A stretch of 64,000 bases of DNA from Pseudomonadaceae bacterium SI-3 (GTDB lineage: Bacteria > Pseudomonadota > Gammaproteobacteria > Pseudomonadales > Pseudomonadaceae), in contig CP026511.1 in the NCBI GenBank assembly GCA_004010935.1, forward strand, positions 4,774,001 to 4,838,000, written 5' to 3'. This document shows, piece after piece, positions 8,082 to 16,719 of the stretch. The notes beneath the pieces were generated by a model. That model saw nothing but the letters and a program-made list of their open reading frames with translations. It searched no databases and was not told the DNA's origin. Both the position numbers and the translations under genes were made by a program. How positions within the stretch are numbered: the first letter of the stretch is position 1; every line of letters begins with the position of its first letter.

Positions 8082-9503
8082 CTAGTGGTGTGGCTGGCGG
8101 GGCAGGTGCACGGCGACCTGCAGCCCGCCGAGCGGTGAGTCCGCCAGTTCGATGGTCGCGCCGTGCAGTTCGGCGATGCGCGCGACGATGGCCAGGCCGA
8201 GCCCCGCGCCCTGGCCGTCGCCCTGACGATAGAAGCGCTCGAACAGTTTGTCGCGCTGCGCTGCCGGCACGCCCGGACCGCTGTCATCTACGCGCAGGCT
8301 GACGCCGTTTTCCATGGTCTGGAGGCTGACCTGAATCTGCCCTCCGTCGGGCGTGTACTGCAGGGCATTGCCGACCAGATTCTGCAGCAACGTGGCGAGC
8401 GCGGCGGCATCGCCGGGGAGGCTGTGATCGGCCACGTCGTCAGCCTCCAGCGTCAATTCCTGATCGCGCGCCAGCGCCAGCGGCGTCAGCTCGGCGAGGC
8501 ATTCGCGGCACAGCGGCAGCAGGTCCAGCTGCTGTGGATGCAGCGGCTGCGCATTGGGTTCCAGGCGGGCAAGGGTGAGCAGTTGGGTGACCACACGCGT
8601 GGTGCGATCGACGCCGGTCAGCAGCTGTTGCAAGGCAGCCTCACGGTCTTCCGGCTGCTCGGCCTGTAATGCGTTCTGCGCATGGATGCGCAGTACGGCC
8701 AGCGGGGTGCGCAGCTCGTGGGCGCCGTCGGCGATGAAGCGTTTTTCCCGGTCGACCAGTTGGTTGACCTGTTGCAGCAAACGATTGAGCGAGGCGGCCA
8801 CCGGCTCCAACTCCTGCGGCAGCGGTGCCAGCAGCAGCGGCGCTAGATTGTCCGGATCGCGACTCTTCAGCAGTTGCGCCATGTGTGCCAGCGGGCGCAG
8901 ACCCCAGCCCACCGCCAGCCAGATCAGCAGCGCCAGTAGCGGCAGGCCGATAAGGTCGGGCAGCAGGCTGCGCCGGGCGATCTTGCCGACCAGTTCGCCG
9001 CGTACGTCGTCGCGCTCGCTGAGCAGAATCCACAGATCGTCCTCGCGGTCATGTAGCAGGAACAGGCGCCAGGCATGGCCGTCGAGTTGCACGTCGTGAT
9101 AGCCGACGCTCACGCGGCTGAAGTGTGAGGTGGAGTCTGCGCCGGCCAATTGCTTCAGCGCGCCGTTCGGCGCGCCTGCGGACTGCAACAGGTTGCTGCC
9201 ATCCGCGGTGTAGACCTGGAAACCGAGCTTGGTTTCGTAATCGTGCCCCGGCACGCCTTGGTCGCGCCGCGCATTCACCGCAGCGTTCAGCGCCTGCTGT
9301 AGCGCATCGTGGGCCTGAGGATTCATTTCGCGCATCACCAGCCCCTGCACCAGTCGCGCACTCTGCGCCAGCTGAGCATCGAACAGCTCTTCGATCTCGT
9401 GGCGGGCATCGCGATAACTGCGCCAGGAGATCAGGCTCAGCGACAGCAGCAGAATGCCAAGCACCAGCACCAGGGTGCGGTTGCGGATAGAGCGCCTCAG
9501 CAT
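8082..9503 (-). CDS. Sensor histidine kinase, QseC/PmrB-like
   Basis: 473 residues. TM1 near residues 10-27, periplasmic domain to about 165, TM2 at about 175-195, HAMP, H-box ADGAHELRTPLAVL, N-box NLVGNALQYT, D-box VDDSGPGVP and G-box GAGLGLAIVARIAELHGA. The ATG overlaps the end of the response-regulator gene by seven bases, so both are made from one transcript. The signal is not readable; QseC/PmrB relatives sense cations, envelope state or signalling molecules. Confidence 0.92.
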   Translation of the reverse strand: MLRRSIRNRTLVLVLGILLLSLSLISWRSYRDARHEIEELFDAQLAQSARLVQGLVMREMNPQAHDALQQALNAAVNARRDQGVPGHDYETKLGFQVYTADGSNLLQSAGAPNGALKQLAGADSTSHFSRVSVGYHDVQLDGHAWRLFLLHDREDDLWILLSERDDVRGELVGKIARRSLLPDLIGLPLLALLIWLAVGWGLRPLAHMAQLLKSRDPDNLAPLLLAPLPQELEPVAASLNRLLQQVNQLVDREKRFIADGAHELRTPLAVLRIHAQNALQAEQPEDREAALQQLLTGVDRTTRVVTQLLTLARLEPNAQPLHPQQLDLLPLCRECLAELTPLALARDQELTLEADDVADHSLPGDAAALATLLQNLVGNALQYTPDGGQIQVSLQTMENGVSLRVDDSGPGVPAAQRDKLFERFYRQGDGQGAGLGLAIVARIAELHGATIELADSPLGGLQVAVHLPRQPHH

Positions 9504-10156
9504 TTGTCCACCAGATAGCCGACCCCGCGCACGGTGCGGATCAGCTCGGGAAAAAACTTCTTGCGCAGGTGATGGATATGCACTTCCAGCGCGTTGCTCT
9601 CGACTTCTTCGTCCCAGCCGTAGAGCACCTGCTGCAAGCGATCGCGAGTCAGCACGCGGCCGGGCTGGGCGATCAGCTCGTGCAACAGGACGAACTCCTT
9701 GCGCGGCAGGTTGATCGGCGTGCCCTGATAACTGACCTGCTGGTTGACCGGATCGAGCAGGATGTCGCGGTACTCCAGTACCGGCTCAGGGCGATTGAAG
9801 CTGCGCCGGAGCAGAGCGCGCAGGCGGGCCTTGAGTTCGGCGACGTCGAACGGCTTGACCAGGTAGTCGTCGGCGCCGGCATCCAGCCCGGCGATGCGAT
9901 CGCTGGTGGCATCGCGCGCGGTCAGTACCAGCACCGGGATCGGGTTGGCGCAGGCGCGCAGGCGCTTGAGTACTTCCAGACCGTCCATACGCGGCAGACC
10001 GAGGTCGAGGATGGCCAGCTCGAAGCTCTCGTGGCTCAGCGCATGCAGCGCGCTGGCGCCGTCCTGCAGCCAGTCGACCGTGTAGCCCTCGGGTTTGAGT
10101 GCGGTGCGGATGCCCTCGCCGAGGGCGCGATCGTCTTCCACCAGCAGAATGCGCAT
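9497..10156 (-). CDS. OmpR-family response regulator, QseB/PmrA-like
   Basis: 219 residues: receiver (MRILLVEDDRALGEG, Asp in LAILDLGLPRMDG, Lys in LVKPFD) and winged helix (SNALEVHIHHLRKKF, IRTVRGVGYLVDKC). The ATG of MRIL is chosen over an upstream ATG that would add 14 unlike residues. PmrA/QseB proteins bind CTTAA-type direct repeats, and such repeats are seen before b561 (8007) and before the THL gene (14542). It lies 61 bases after the TPR gene and may be the tail of the same operon. Confidence 0.92.
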   Translation of the reverse strand: MRILLVEDDRALGEGIRTALKPEGYTVDWLQDGASALHALSHESFELAILDLGLPRMDGLEVLKRLRACANPIPVLVLTARDATSDRIAGLDAGADDYLVKPFDVAELKARLRALLRRSFNRPEPVLEYRDILLDPVNQQVSYQGTPINLPRKEFVLLHELIAQPGRVLTRDRLQQVLYGWDEEVESNALEVHIHHLRKKFFPELIRTVRGVGYLVDKC

Positions 10157-10217
10157 GTCGTTCCTGTCGTCTTTGGTGCTCGCGGCGTTGTTGTGCATTC
10201 AACGCCGCCGCAACCGG

Positions 10218-10868
10218 TTATTCCAGCTTTTCCTTGACCTGCGCGAGCAGCGCCTGGGCTTCCTCGCGGCGGCCGGTGTCGGCGAGTTCGCGGCCGGGGC
10301 GTGCCGGCGCGGCGAGCGCTTTTTCCAGCGCCGTGCGCGCTTCGCCATAGCGCTTCTGGCGCAGCAGAAAGTCACCGTGGAAATAGTTCGGGTCGATGCC
10401 GTTCGGATTCAGCGCCAGTGCCTGCTGGAACAGCGCCTCGGCCTTGTCCTCGTCACCGAAGCCGATCGGCCAGCCGGGCACCTGGTAGTAGAGGCTGGCC
10501 AGACTGGTATAGGCCGAGCCGTCGAGTGCCTGCGCGTCGAGCTCGATGGCTTTTTCCAGTTCCGTTTTGGCCTGCTTGACCAGGCCCAGCGCGCCGAGCC
10601 CGCCCTTGGCACCAGCCCAGGTGCTGAGCACGATGCCGTGCCAGATGTGTAACTCGGCGGCCTGCGGTTCGCCGACGACCGCGCTTTCGGCCTCCGAGGC
10701 AAGACGGGCGAAGGCCGCCTGGCGCTGTGCCGCCGGCAGCTGGTAGTTGATCTCCGCCCAGCGCGTCTGGATCTGGCGCAGCGACGATTCGCCGGCCGGG
10801 CTGAGAGCGAAGGAGGGTTGGCTGGCCAGCGCCAGCAGGACGCTGCAAAGAGTAAGCAGACGCTTCAT
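10218..10868 (-). CDS. Exported TPR-repeat protein
   Basis: 216 residues with a clear signal peptide (MKRLLTLCSVLLALASQP, cleavage near SFA). The rest is helical repeats of TPR type: AELHIWHGIVLSTWAG, AYTSLASLYYQVPGWP, NYFHGDFLLRQKRYGEAR. It probably acts in the periplasm as an adaptor or holdase. Its ATG overlaps the SDR stop (ATGA), placing it in the THL/ligase/SDR set. No catalytic motif is seen, so its role in the pathway is unknown. Confidence 0.85.
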   Translation of the reverse strand: MKRLLTLCSVLLALASQPSFALSPAGESSLRQIQTRWAEINYQLPAAQRQAAFARLASEAESAVVGEPQAAELHIWHGIVLSTWAGAKGGLGALGLVKQAKTELEKAIELDAQALDGSAYTSLASLYYQVPGWPIGFGDEDKAEALFQQALALNPNGIDPNYFHGDFLLRQKRYGEARTALEKALAAPARPGRELADTGRREEAQALLAQVKEKLE

Positions 10869-11701
10869 GGGTGTTCTCCGGTTGAGTTGGGCTGGGGTGC
10901 GGGCGGCCGCGGCTGGTCGGCACGGGCGAAGCGCTTGATCACCGGCAACTGCTTGCGCAGCGCCTGGTCGACCAGGCGCGGCAAGAGGCCGTTAAGGCGC
11001 ACGAAGAGCTTTTCCGGCCAGCCGAGGTAGAGCTCCTCTCGCTCGGTGGCGATGGCATGGACGATCTGCCGTGCGACTTCTTGCGGATCGTCCATCTCTA
11101 CCTTCAGCTCGTTGTTCATCGCCACCACGTCGGCGCTGTTCATCGCCGTGCGGGTGGCGCGCGGCGCGATGTAGAGCACCTTAATCTGGCTGTCGGCCAA
11201 TTCGCGCCGCAGCGCTTCGGAGAAGCCGCGCAGGGCGAACTTGCTCGCGCAGTAGGCGGTGAAGCCCGGGTAACCGATGGAGCCGAAGGTCGATCCGAGG
11301 TTGACCAGCAGCGCCCGCGGTTGCTGGCGCAGCAGCGGTAGCAGCAGATGGGTCAGCTGCAGCGTGGCGGTGACGTTGACGCTGATCAGTCGGGCGATGG
11401 CGTCCTCGTCCTGCTGTTCGAGCAGGCTGAACTGGTTGATCCCGGCGGCATTGATCACGCAGTTGAGGCCGCCGAAACGCCGCGCGGCATCGAGCACCGT
11501 ATGCCGGCTACTGCGCTGGGTGAGGTCGGCGCAGACCAGGCTGACCTGCCCCGGATAGCGGCGCGTCAGCGCTTCCAGAGCAAGACTGTCGCGTCCCACC
11601 AGTAACAGCCGTGCGCCGTTCGCGCAGAGCCGCTCGACCAGCACCTGGCCGATGCCGCCGCTGGCACCGGTCAGCAGGATTCGCGCGTCACGCAGTTGCA
11701 T
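10865..11701 (-). CDS. Short-chain dehydrogenase/reductase
   Basis: 278 residues. Rossmann start ILLTGASGGIG, NAAG (CVINAAGINQF), catalytic Ser in LGSTFGSIGYPG, and Tyr-Lys pair in YCASK. The C-terminal part (about 220-278) has an amphipathic WPEKLFVRLNGLLPRL stretch typical of lipid-active SDRs. It should oxidise or reduce a carbonyl/alcohol with NAD(P). It overlaps the ligase gene by 14 bases upstream and the TPR gene by 4 downstream, so it is translated with them. The substrate is probably the product of the ligase/diiron protein (inference). Confidence 0.9.
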   Translation of the reverse strand: MQLRDARILLTGASGGIGQVLVERLCANGARLLLVGRDSLALEALTRRYPGQVSLVCADLTQRSSRHTVLDAARRFGGLNCVINAAGINQFSLLEQQDEDAIARLISVNVTATLQLTHLLLPLLRQQPRALLVNLGSTFGSIGYPGFTAYCASKFALRGFSEALRRELADSQIKVLYIAPRATRTAMNSADVVAMNNELKVEMDDPQEVARQIVHAIATEREELYLGWPEKLFVRLNGLLPRLVDQALRKQLPVIKRFARADQPRPPAPQPNSTGEHP

Positions 11702-13823
11702 GGTCGTGCTCCGGTGCGCTCAGGCTGCGGAAGATGTCGCCGTAGAGGCGGTAGACGACGCGCGCGGTGTGCACCACGGCGGCCTTGTCGTCCTCGTCGT
11801 TGAGGCGGTTCATCAGCTTCTTGAAGAACTCGATGTGCTCCAGGTCCAGGCTGCCATGGGATGTCAGGTAGCTGAACGCCTTGGCCGGCAGCTGAAGTTT
11901 GTCCTGCAGCACGCCGGCGGCCTGGGTCGCCAGCGCGATGCTGGTGCCTTCCAGCACGTTGACCATGCCGAAGAAACTCGCCGGGTTGTGCCGCGCGATG
12001 CGGTCGTAGACGTAGGCGACCATCAGCTCAGTGGGCAGTGCCGGCAGGCCATGGCGCACCGCCTCGGCATCGCCGCCACAGGCGCGGATGTCGTTGAGGA
12101 TCCATTCCTGATGGCCGATTTCTTCCTCGATGTATTCGGCGATCGCCTCGCGCAGCCATTCCAGGCGCTCCGGCAGGCGTGCGCCGCAGGCCATCAACAG
12201 CGGCACGGTGTGCTTGACGTGGTGGTAGGCCTGACTCAGGAAGGCGATGTACTGCGCGCGGGTCGAAGTGCCGGCGAGCGCGGCGTGGATGATCGGTGTG
12301 CGGAGCAGGTATTCGCGTGCATCGCTGGTCTGGTGTTGCAGTTGGTCGAAAAAGTCCATGCCGCGTACCTCGAAGTCAGGGAAAAGAAGGGCGTGAATGG
12401 TCGGTTGGTAGTGACTGAACAGGGCGTTGCGGCGCAGGCGGCCGTTGGCAGTGGCCAGGCCGTTGTCGGGGCAAAAGGCTTCGGCGGCGCGCAGCCAGTG
12501 GTGTACACGGGCGTAGTCCGGCAGGCCGGCATTGACCCGCTCGACCGCCGCCTGCAGCTCGGCATCGCTCAGCTCGGGGCGGCGAGGTACGAGCACGGCG
12601 ACGTTCTGCGCCAGCGCCTCCCCATGCAGCCAGGCCTGGGCGATGGACGCCTGCTGTACCAGCTCGGCCTCCACCCACTCGGGATTGACGTTGCGTCCGT
12701 ACGCGGTAACGAACTGATGCTTCTTGCGCCCGTGCAGGATCAGGAAGCCATCCTCGAAATGGCCTAGGTCGCCGGTGGCCAGCCACTCGCCGGTCAGTGG
12801 CGGTTCGCCGAGGTAACCGAGCATGTGCGGGCCGCGCACCAGTACCTCGCCATCGTCGGCCAAGCGCAGCTCGACGTGTGGCAGCGGCCGGCCGACCGTG
12901 CCGATGCGCCGCGCCTCGGGTGTGTTCAGGCAGACCACCGAGGCGCATTCGGACAAGCCGTAGCCCTCGAACAGCGGCAGCCCGAGGCGCTCGGCGCGCT
13001 CCAGCAGCTGCGGTGCCACGCGACCGCCACCCACAGCGATAAAGCGCAGCGATGCGGGTAATGGCACGCCTTGCTCAGCGGCGCTGACCAGCGCCAGCAA
13101 TAGCTGCGGCAGAAGGATCAGGCTGTGCGGCTGGCTGGCCTGCAGCGTGGCCCGCAAACGTTGCAGCTCGAAGCCCGCCGCACCGCTGAAGCCGATCTCG
13201 GCCAGCGGCCGCAGTTCGACCCGCGCACCCGCCAGCAGCGGCGCATAGAGCCCGGCGATGTTCTCCAGCAGCGTCGCCAGCGGCAGCACGCACAGGTGCT
13301 GTCGCACGTCGCACGGCAGGCTGGCCTGCCGCAGGCTCTCGGCCACCGCCAGCTGCGCTTCGGCATCCATGCAGACGCCCTTGGGCTGGCCAGTGGTGCC
13401 GGAGGTATAGGTGATCTTCAGGGTGCCGTCGGGCACCGGCGTGACGGTATCCGGTTGGCGCTGTAACAGGTCGCCGGCGGTCGGACGAAAGCCGCAGCGC
13501 TCGCTGAAAGAGCTGACTGCGCCGATCAGGCAGTCGATGCCGGCATGGTTCAGCACATGCTCCTGCTGCGCCGGGGAAAAGAATCCCGGCAGCGGCACGC
13601 AGACCAGACCGGCGCGCAGCAGGGCCAGATCCCACAGCGCCCACTCCAGACCATTGTCCAGCGCCAAGGCGACGCGCTGCACGCCGAGCCGTTGCAGCTG
13701 GGCGGCGCGCGCCGCGACCTCGTGGCGCAATTCGGCATAGCTCAGCTGACGTGGCCCTTCGCTCAGCGCGATGCCGGCGTGCTGGTCGAGCGTCGCCCAG
13801 AAGCGTTCAGCTGCAGGCTGCAT
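11688..13823 (-). CDS. Acyl/aryl-AMP ligase fused to [17 protein letters not shown] diiron (HDO/TenA-like) domain
   Basis: 711 residues from the ATG at 13823, which follows a good GGAGGTG site. Residues about 1-465 form an ANL adenylating enzyme: ITYTSGTTGQPKG P-loop-like motif, GYGLSECAS, WLATGDLG. At the A10 position the sequence is ATANGRLRRNAL, with Arg where the catalytic Lys normally sits. Residues about 490-705 are a TenA/UndA-like helical domain with candidate diiron ligands in EEEIGHQEW, VLEGTSIA and HGSLDLEHIEFF (H-x3-D-x2-H). A ligase that activates or tethers a carboxylate joined to an HDO oxidase suggests oxidative processing of an acyl or amino acid (inference). It overlaps the THL gene upstream and the SDR downstream. 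Confidence 0.85.
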   Translation of the reverse strand: MQPAAERFWATLDQHAGIALSEGPRQLSYAELRHEVAARAAQLQRLGVQRVALALDNGLEWALWDLALLRAGLVCVPLPGFFSPAQQEHVLNHAGIDCLIGAVSSFSERCGFRPTAGDLLQRQPDTVTPVPDGTLKITYTSGTTGQPKGVCMDAEAQLAVAESLRQASLPCDVRQHLCVLPLATLLENIAGLYAPLLAGARVELRPLAEIGFSGAAGFELQRLRATLQASQPHSLILLPQLLLALVSAAEQGVPLPASLRFIAVGGGRVAPQLLERAERLGLPLFEGYGLSECASVVCLNTPEARRIGTVGRPLPHVELRLADDGEVLVRGPHMLGYLGEPPLTGEWLATGDLGHFEDGFLILHGRKKHQFVTAYGRNVNPEWVEAELVQQASIAQAWLHGEALAQNVAVLVPRRPELSDAELQAAVERVNAGLPDYARVHHWLRAAEAFCPDNGLATANGRLRRNALFSHYQPTIHALLFPDFEVRGMDFFDQLQHQTSDAREYLLRTPIIHAALAGTSTRAQYIAFLSQAYHHVKHTVPLLMACGARLPERLEWLREAIAEYIEEEIGHQEWILNDIRACGGDAEAVRHGLPALPTELMVAYVYDRIARHNPASFFGMVNVLEGTSIALATQAAGVLQDKLQLPAKAFSYLTSHGSLDLEHIEFFKKLMNRLNDEDDKAAVVHTARVVYRLYGDIFRSLSAPEHDHATA

Positions 13824-14496
13824 GGGGCACCTCCGTGGCATCGAACAGCGGCTGGTAGCCGAGTCGGGCGTAGATGCCGAGTTGCAGCAGGCGCTGGTGG
13901 CCGGGCAGGATCTCGCCGGCCATCAGCTGCGGGCGGCTGGCGTAGTAGCTGCCCCAGTCGGCCAGCTCATCGCCCATGCGCGCCGGATCGGCCAGACCCA
14001 GTGGCAGCGGATCGAGCGCGAGGCGCTGAAAGCTGTTGAGCAAGGCCGGCGTGCCGGTGAACACCACCCATCGAAAACCCTGGGCGACCAGCAGGTCGGT
14101 CAGCGCGACGATCAGCAGGCGCGCCGAGGCGTTGCCGAACGCAGCCAGGTTGCCGACCTCGACGATCTCCTCGCGCGGCACCGTATGCCCATGGCGCTGG
14201 CTCACGGCCTGCTCGATGGGTTCGTCAAGATAACGCTCGAGAAACAGCGGCCGACGCTGGGCGCTGCGCAGACCGACCGCCCCCTGCACCTCGCCGTTCT
14301 GGTCATGCAGGCCCAGCAGGCAGGGCATGAAGTGCCGAACCCGTGCCTGATAGTGCTCGGCGAACCGTTGGTGGATGAAGCGTTCCAGTGCTGCGCGCCG
14401 CTCGCCTGCATCGGCCTGCGCCAGTTGCAGGGTAAGCGCCGGCTCACGGCCGATACACGCCAGTACGTCAGTTTGATCAACCCAGGGCAGTTCCAT
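13807..14496 (-). CDS. Thermostable hemolysin (delta-VPH)-like, GNAT-fold protein
   Basis: 229 residues that match my memory of the thermostable-hemolysin family: HFMPCLLGLHDQNGEVQGAV, RPLFLERYLD, EEIVEVGNLAAF, ARLLIVALTDLLVAQGFRW, LLQLGIYARLGYQPLFD. The fold resembles acyl-homoserine-lactone synthases and N-acyltransferases, so a role in acyl transfer is more likely than pore formation. No signal peptide is present. It is the first gene of a minus-strand set (THL, ligase-HDO, SDR, TPR), with a perfect PmrA-type box 45 bases upstream of its ATG. The product is unknown. Confidence 0.75.
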   Translation of the reverse strand: MELPWVDQTDVLACIGREPALTLQLAQADAGERRAALERFIHQRFAEHYQARVRHFMPCLLGLHDQNGEVQGAVGLRSAQRRPLFLERYLDEPIEQAVSQRHGHTVPREEIVEVGNLAAFGNASARLLIVALTDLLVAQGFRWVVFTGTPALLNSFQRLALDPLPLGLADPARMGDELADWGSYYASRPQLMAGEILPGHQRLLQLGIYARLGYQPLFDATEVPHAACS

Positions 14497-14541
14497 CGGG
14501 GAACCTCGGTTAGAAGCCTGGGGCGATTGTTGGGCGGCAAA

Positions 14542-14558
14542 CTTAAGGCAGCCTTAAG
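14542..14558. promoter_or_regulatory. PmrA-type box in divergent promoter
   Basis: CTTAAG-GCAGC-CTTAAG, a perfect 11-base-period direct repeat matching the PmrA/QseB consensus. It lies 45 bases before the THL gene (minus strand) and about 130 before the PmrA-like regulator gene (plus strand). It probably activates the THL set and may also feed back on the regulator. Confidence 0.75.
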
Positions 14559-14590
14559 CCGCACGGCGCTAAATGCGGGGCTGGCGAGGC

Positions 14591-14607
14591 GACGTTTTTT
14601 TCACATC
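14591..14607 (+). repeat. 17-base repeat upstream of regulator gene (copy 1)
   Basis: GACGTTTTTTTCACATC. An identical 17-mer occurs at 16637-16653, before the methyltransferase gene. Each copy sits 65-80 bases before a start codon on the plus strand, suggesting a shared promoter or operator element. Confidence 0.6.
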
Positions 14608-14687
14608 GTCTCGGCTATGTTCTGCGCCGCGCGCAGGCGTAATAAGCAGCGTCTGCCGTTCCGAAACTTCTAGCGAGTACCCCAGCG

Positions 14688-15371
14688 ATGCGCATCCTGG
14701 TCATCGAAGACAACCGTGACATTCTCGCCAACGTGCTGGATTACCTCGAGCTCAAGGGTTACGTGGTCGACTGCGCGCAGGATGGCCTCAGCGGCCTGCA
14801 CCTTGCCGCCACGCAGGACTACGACCTGATCGTGCTGGACCTGATGCTGCCGGGCATCGACGGCCTGCAGGTGTGCAAGCGTTTGCGCGACGATGCCGGG
14901 CGCGACACGCCGATCATCATGCTCACCGCCCGCGATGCCCTGCCTGACCGCATCAAGGGGCTGCAGACCGGTGCCGACGACTATCTGATCAAGCCCTTCG
15001 CGCTGTCCGAGCTAGTTGCCCGCATCGAGGCGATCCTGCGTCGCTGCCAGGGATCGCGTCGCCGTCAGCTGCAGGTGGCCGATCTCTGCTACGACCTGGA
15101 TACCCTGGAAGCCACCCGTGGCGGCCAGCCGATTCGGCTCAACCCTATCGGCCACAAGCTGCTGGCGATCCTTATGCAGCGCAGCCCGGCGGTGGTGCGG
15201 CGCGAAGCGCTGGAGGAAGCCGTCTGGGGTGACCACCTGCCGGACAGTGACGCTCTGCGCAGCCATATCCACCAGCTGCGCCAGGTGCTCGACAAGCCCT
15301 TTGCCAAGCCGCTGCTGCATACCGTGCACGGCCTCGGCTTTCGCCTGGCGGAGGACTGCAATGCTCGCTAA
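14688..15371 (+). CDS. OmpR-family response regulator, PmrA/QseB-like
   Basis: 227 residues: receiver (MRILVIEDNRDILAN, Asp in LIVLDLMLPGIDG, Lys in LIKPFA) and winged helix with DSDALRSHIHQLRQVLDKP and HTVHGLGFRLAED. It overlaps the kinase gene by 11 bases. It faces the THL gene across a spacer with a perfect PmrA-type box, so it is the first candidate regulator of that set, although the other PmrA/QseB-like protein at 9497 is equally eligible. Confidence 0.92.
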   Translation: MRILVIEDNRDILANVLDYLELKGYVVDCAQDGLSGLHLAATQDYDLIVLDLMLPGIDGLQVCKRLRDDAGRDTPIIMLTARDALPDRIKGLQTGADDYLIKPFALSELVARIEAILRRCQGSRRRQLQVADLCYDLDTLEATRGGQPIRLNPIGHKLLAILMQRSPAVVRREALEEAVWGDHLPDSDALRSHIHQLRQVLDKPFAKPLLHTVHGLGFRLAEDCNAR

Positions 15372-16638
15372 GCAGCCGCTGGCGCGGCGGATCGTCATCG
15401 CCTTCACGCTGATGACGCTGATGGTGAGTGGTACGTTCGCCCTCGGCATCGTCGGCGTGGTGCACTTCATCGAAGAGCAGCTGGTCACCGAGGAGCTGAG
15501 TCGCGACCTGGACATCGTGCTCAACGAGGACCTGCCAAACGGCCGGACTCCGCAGCTGGATACCAGCACCCGTTTCTTCGCCTCGCATCTGCCCGAGCAC
15601 CCGATGCCAAAGGCATTTGCCGGGCTCGGCGAGGGGTTCACCGAGCTGGTTCGCGGTGATGACGCCTACTACGTCTATGTGCGCAACGTCGGCGCTGACC
15701 GCTACGTGCTGGTGCAGGAACAGCACGAGTTCGAGGCCCGCGAGGATGCGCTGTTCAACGTCGTGCTGGCCGGCTTTCTGCTCAGCGTGCTCGGTGCCTG
15801 GGCACTGGGGCGGCTGATGGCCAACCGGGTGTTGGCGCCGGTCAGTCGCTTGGCCAATCAGGTGCGCCACCGCGACCAGCTGCACCCGCTGGCGCCGCCG
15901 CTGGCCTTGCAATATCCCGACGACGAGGTCGGCCACCTGGCCGCGGCGTTCGACAGCACGCTCGGCCAGCTGCGCCAGACCCTGGAGCGCGAGCGGCTGT
16001 TCACCGCCGATGTCAGCCACGAACTGCGCACCCCTCTGATGGTGGTACTCGGCGCCTGCGAGCTGCTCGAACAGCAGGCCGCACTGGCGCCAGCCGCGCA
16101 GCGACCGCTGGCGCGCATCCAGCGCGCCGCGCGGGAAATGCACGAGCTGGTAGAAACCTTCCTGATGCTGGCGCGGGCACGTCCGCAACAGACGTCCTTG
16201 GCCGGCAACGCCAGCTTGCGGAGCGTCGCGACCGAACAGAGCGAGCGCTGGGCACCACTGCTGGCGGAAAAAGGCCTGGCCTTCGAGCTGCGGGAGCAGG
16301 GCGAGAACCCGGGCGTCTACAACCACACCCTGCTCGGCACGGTGATTTCCAACCTGCTTCGCAACGCACTGCATTACACCGACCGGGGCACGGTGCGGCT
16401 GGTCCTCGACGAAGGTGGCTTTCGCGTCGAGGACAGCGGCGTGGGCATCCCCTTGGCGGAGCAGGAGCGCATGTTCCAGCCATTCGTGCGCGGCGCCGAG
16501 GGGCGCGGCGAAGGGCTGGGGCTGGGACTGTCGCTGGTCAAGCGGATCTGCGCCCATCAGGGCTGGCAGGTAGGCGTGGTGCCGCGGCAACCGCAGGGCA
16601 GCTGCTTTCAGGTGCGCTTTCATGACGGCGTGGTTTGA
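15361..16638 (+). CDS. Sensor histidine kinase partner
   Basis: 425 residues from the ATG at 15361. TM1 about 12-35, sensor domain to about 135, TM2 about 137-155, HAMP, H-box FTADVSHELRTPL, N-box NLLRNALHYTD, D-box VEDSGVGIP and G-box GEGLGLGLSLVKRI. The periplasmic part carries YYVYVRNVGADRYVLVQEQ, the short PAS-like loop of envelope-sensing kinases. Co-translated with the regulator before it. Confidence 0.92.
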   Translation: MLAKQPLARRIVIAFTLMTLMVSGTFALGIVGVVHFIEEQLVTEELSRDLDIVLNEDLPNGRTPQLDTSTRFFASHLPEHPMPKAFAGLGEGFTELVRGDDAYYVYVRNVGADRYVLVQEQHEFEAREDALFNVVLAGFLLSVLGAWALGRLMANRVLAPVSRLANQVRHRDQLHPLAPPLALQYPDDEVGHLAAAFDSTLGQLRQTLERERLFTADVSHELRTPLMVVLGACELLEQQAALAPAAQRPLARIQRAAREMHELVETFLMLARARPQQTSLAGNASLRSVATEQSERWAPLLAEKGLAFELREQGENPGVYNHTLLGTVISNLLRNALHYTDRGTVRLVLDEGGFRVEDSGVGIPLAEQERMFQPFVRGAEGRGEGLGLGLSLVKRICAHQGWQVGVVPRQPQGSCFQVRFHDGVV

Positions 16639-16653
16639 CGTTTTTTTCACATC
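16637..16653 (+). repeat. 17-base repeat upstream of methyltransferase (copy 2)
   Basis: GACGTTTTTTTCACATC, identical to 14591-14607. It begins at the last bases of the kinase gene and is followed by a small CCCGTTGACGGG dyad before the methyltransferase start. Confidence 0.6.
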
Positions 16654-16719
16654 CCGTTGACGGGCCCTTGATGTCTGTCTGGTTAGTTTGGCGTTCCGTT
16701 TCCAACCGGAATGCCCGCC

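Noticed and set aside
11652..12767. A 371-codon plus-strand frame opposite the ligase-HDO gene
   Set aside because: Shadow of the minus-strand gene; His/Gln-rich composition typical of antisense high-GC frames.
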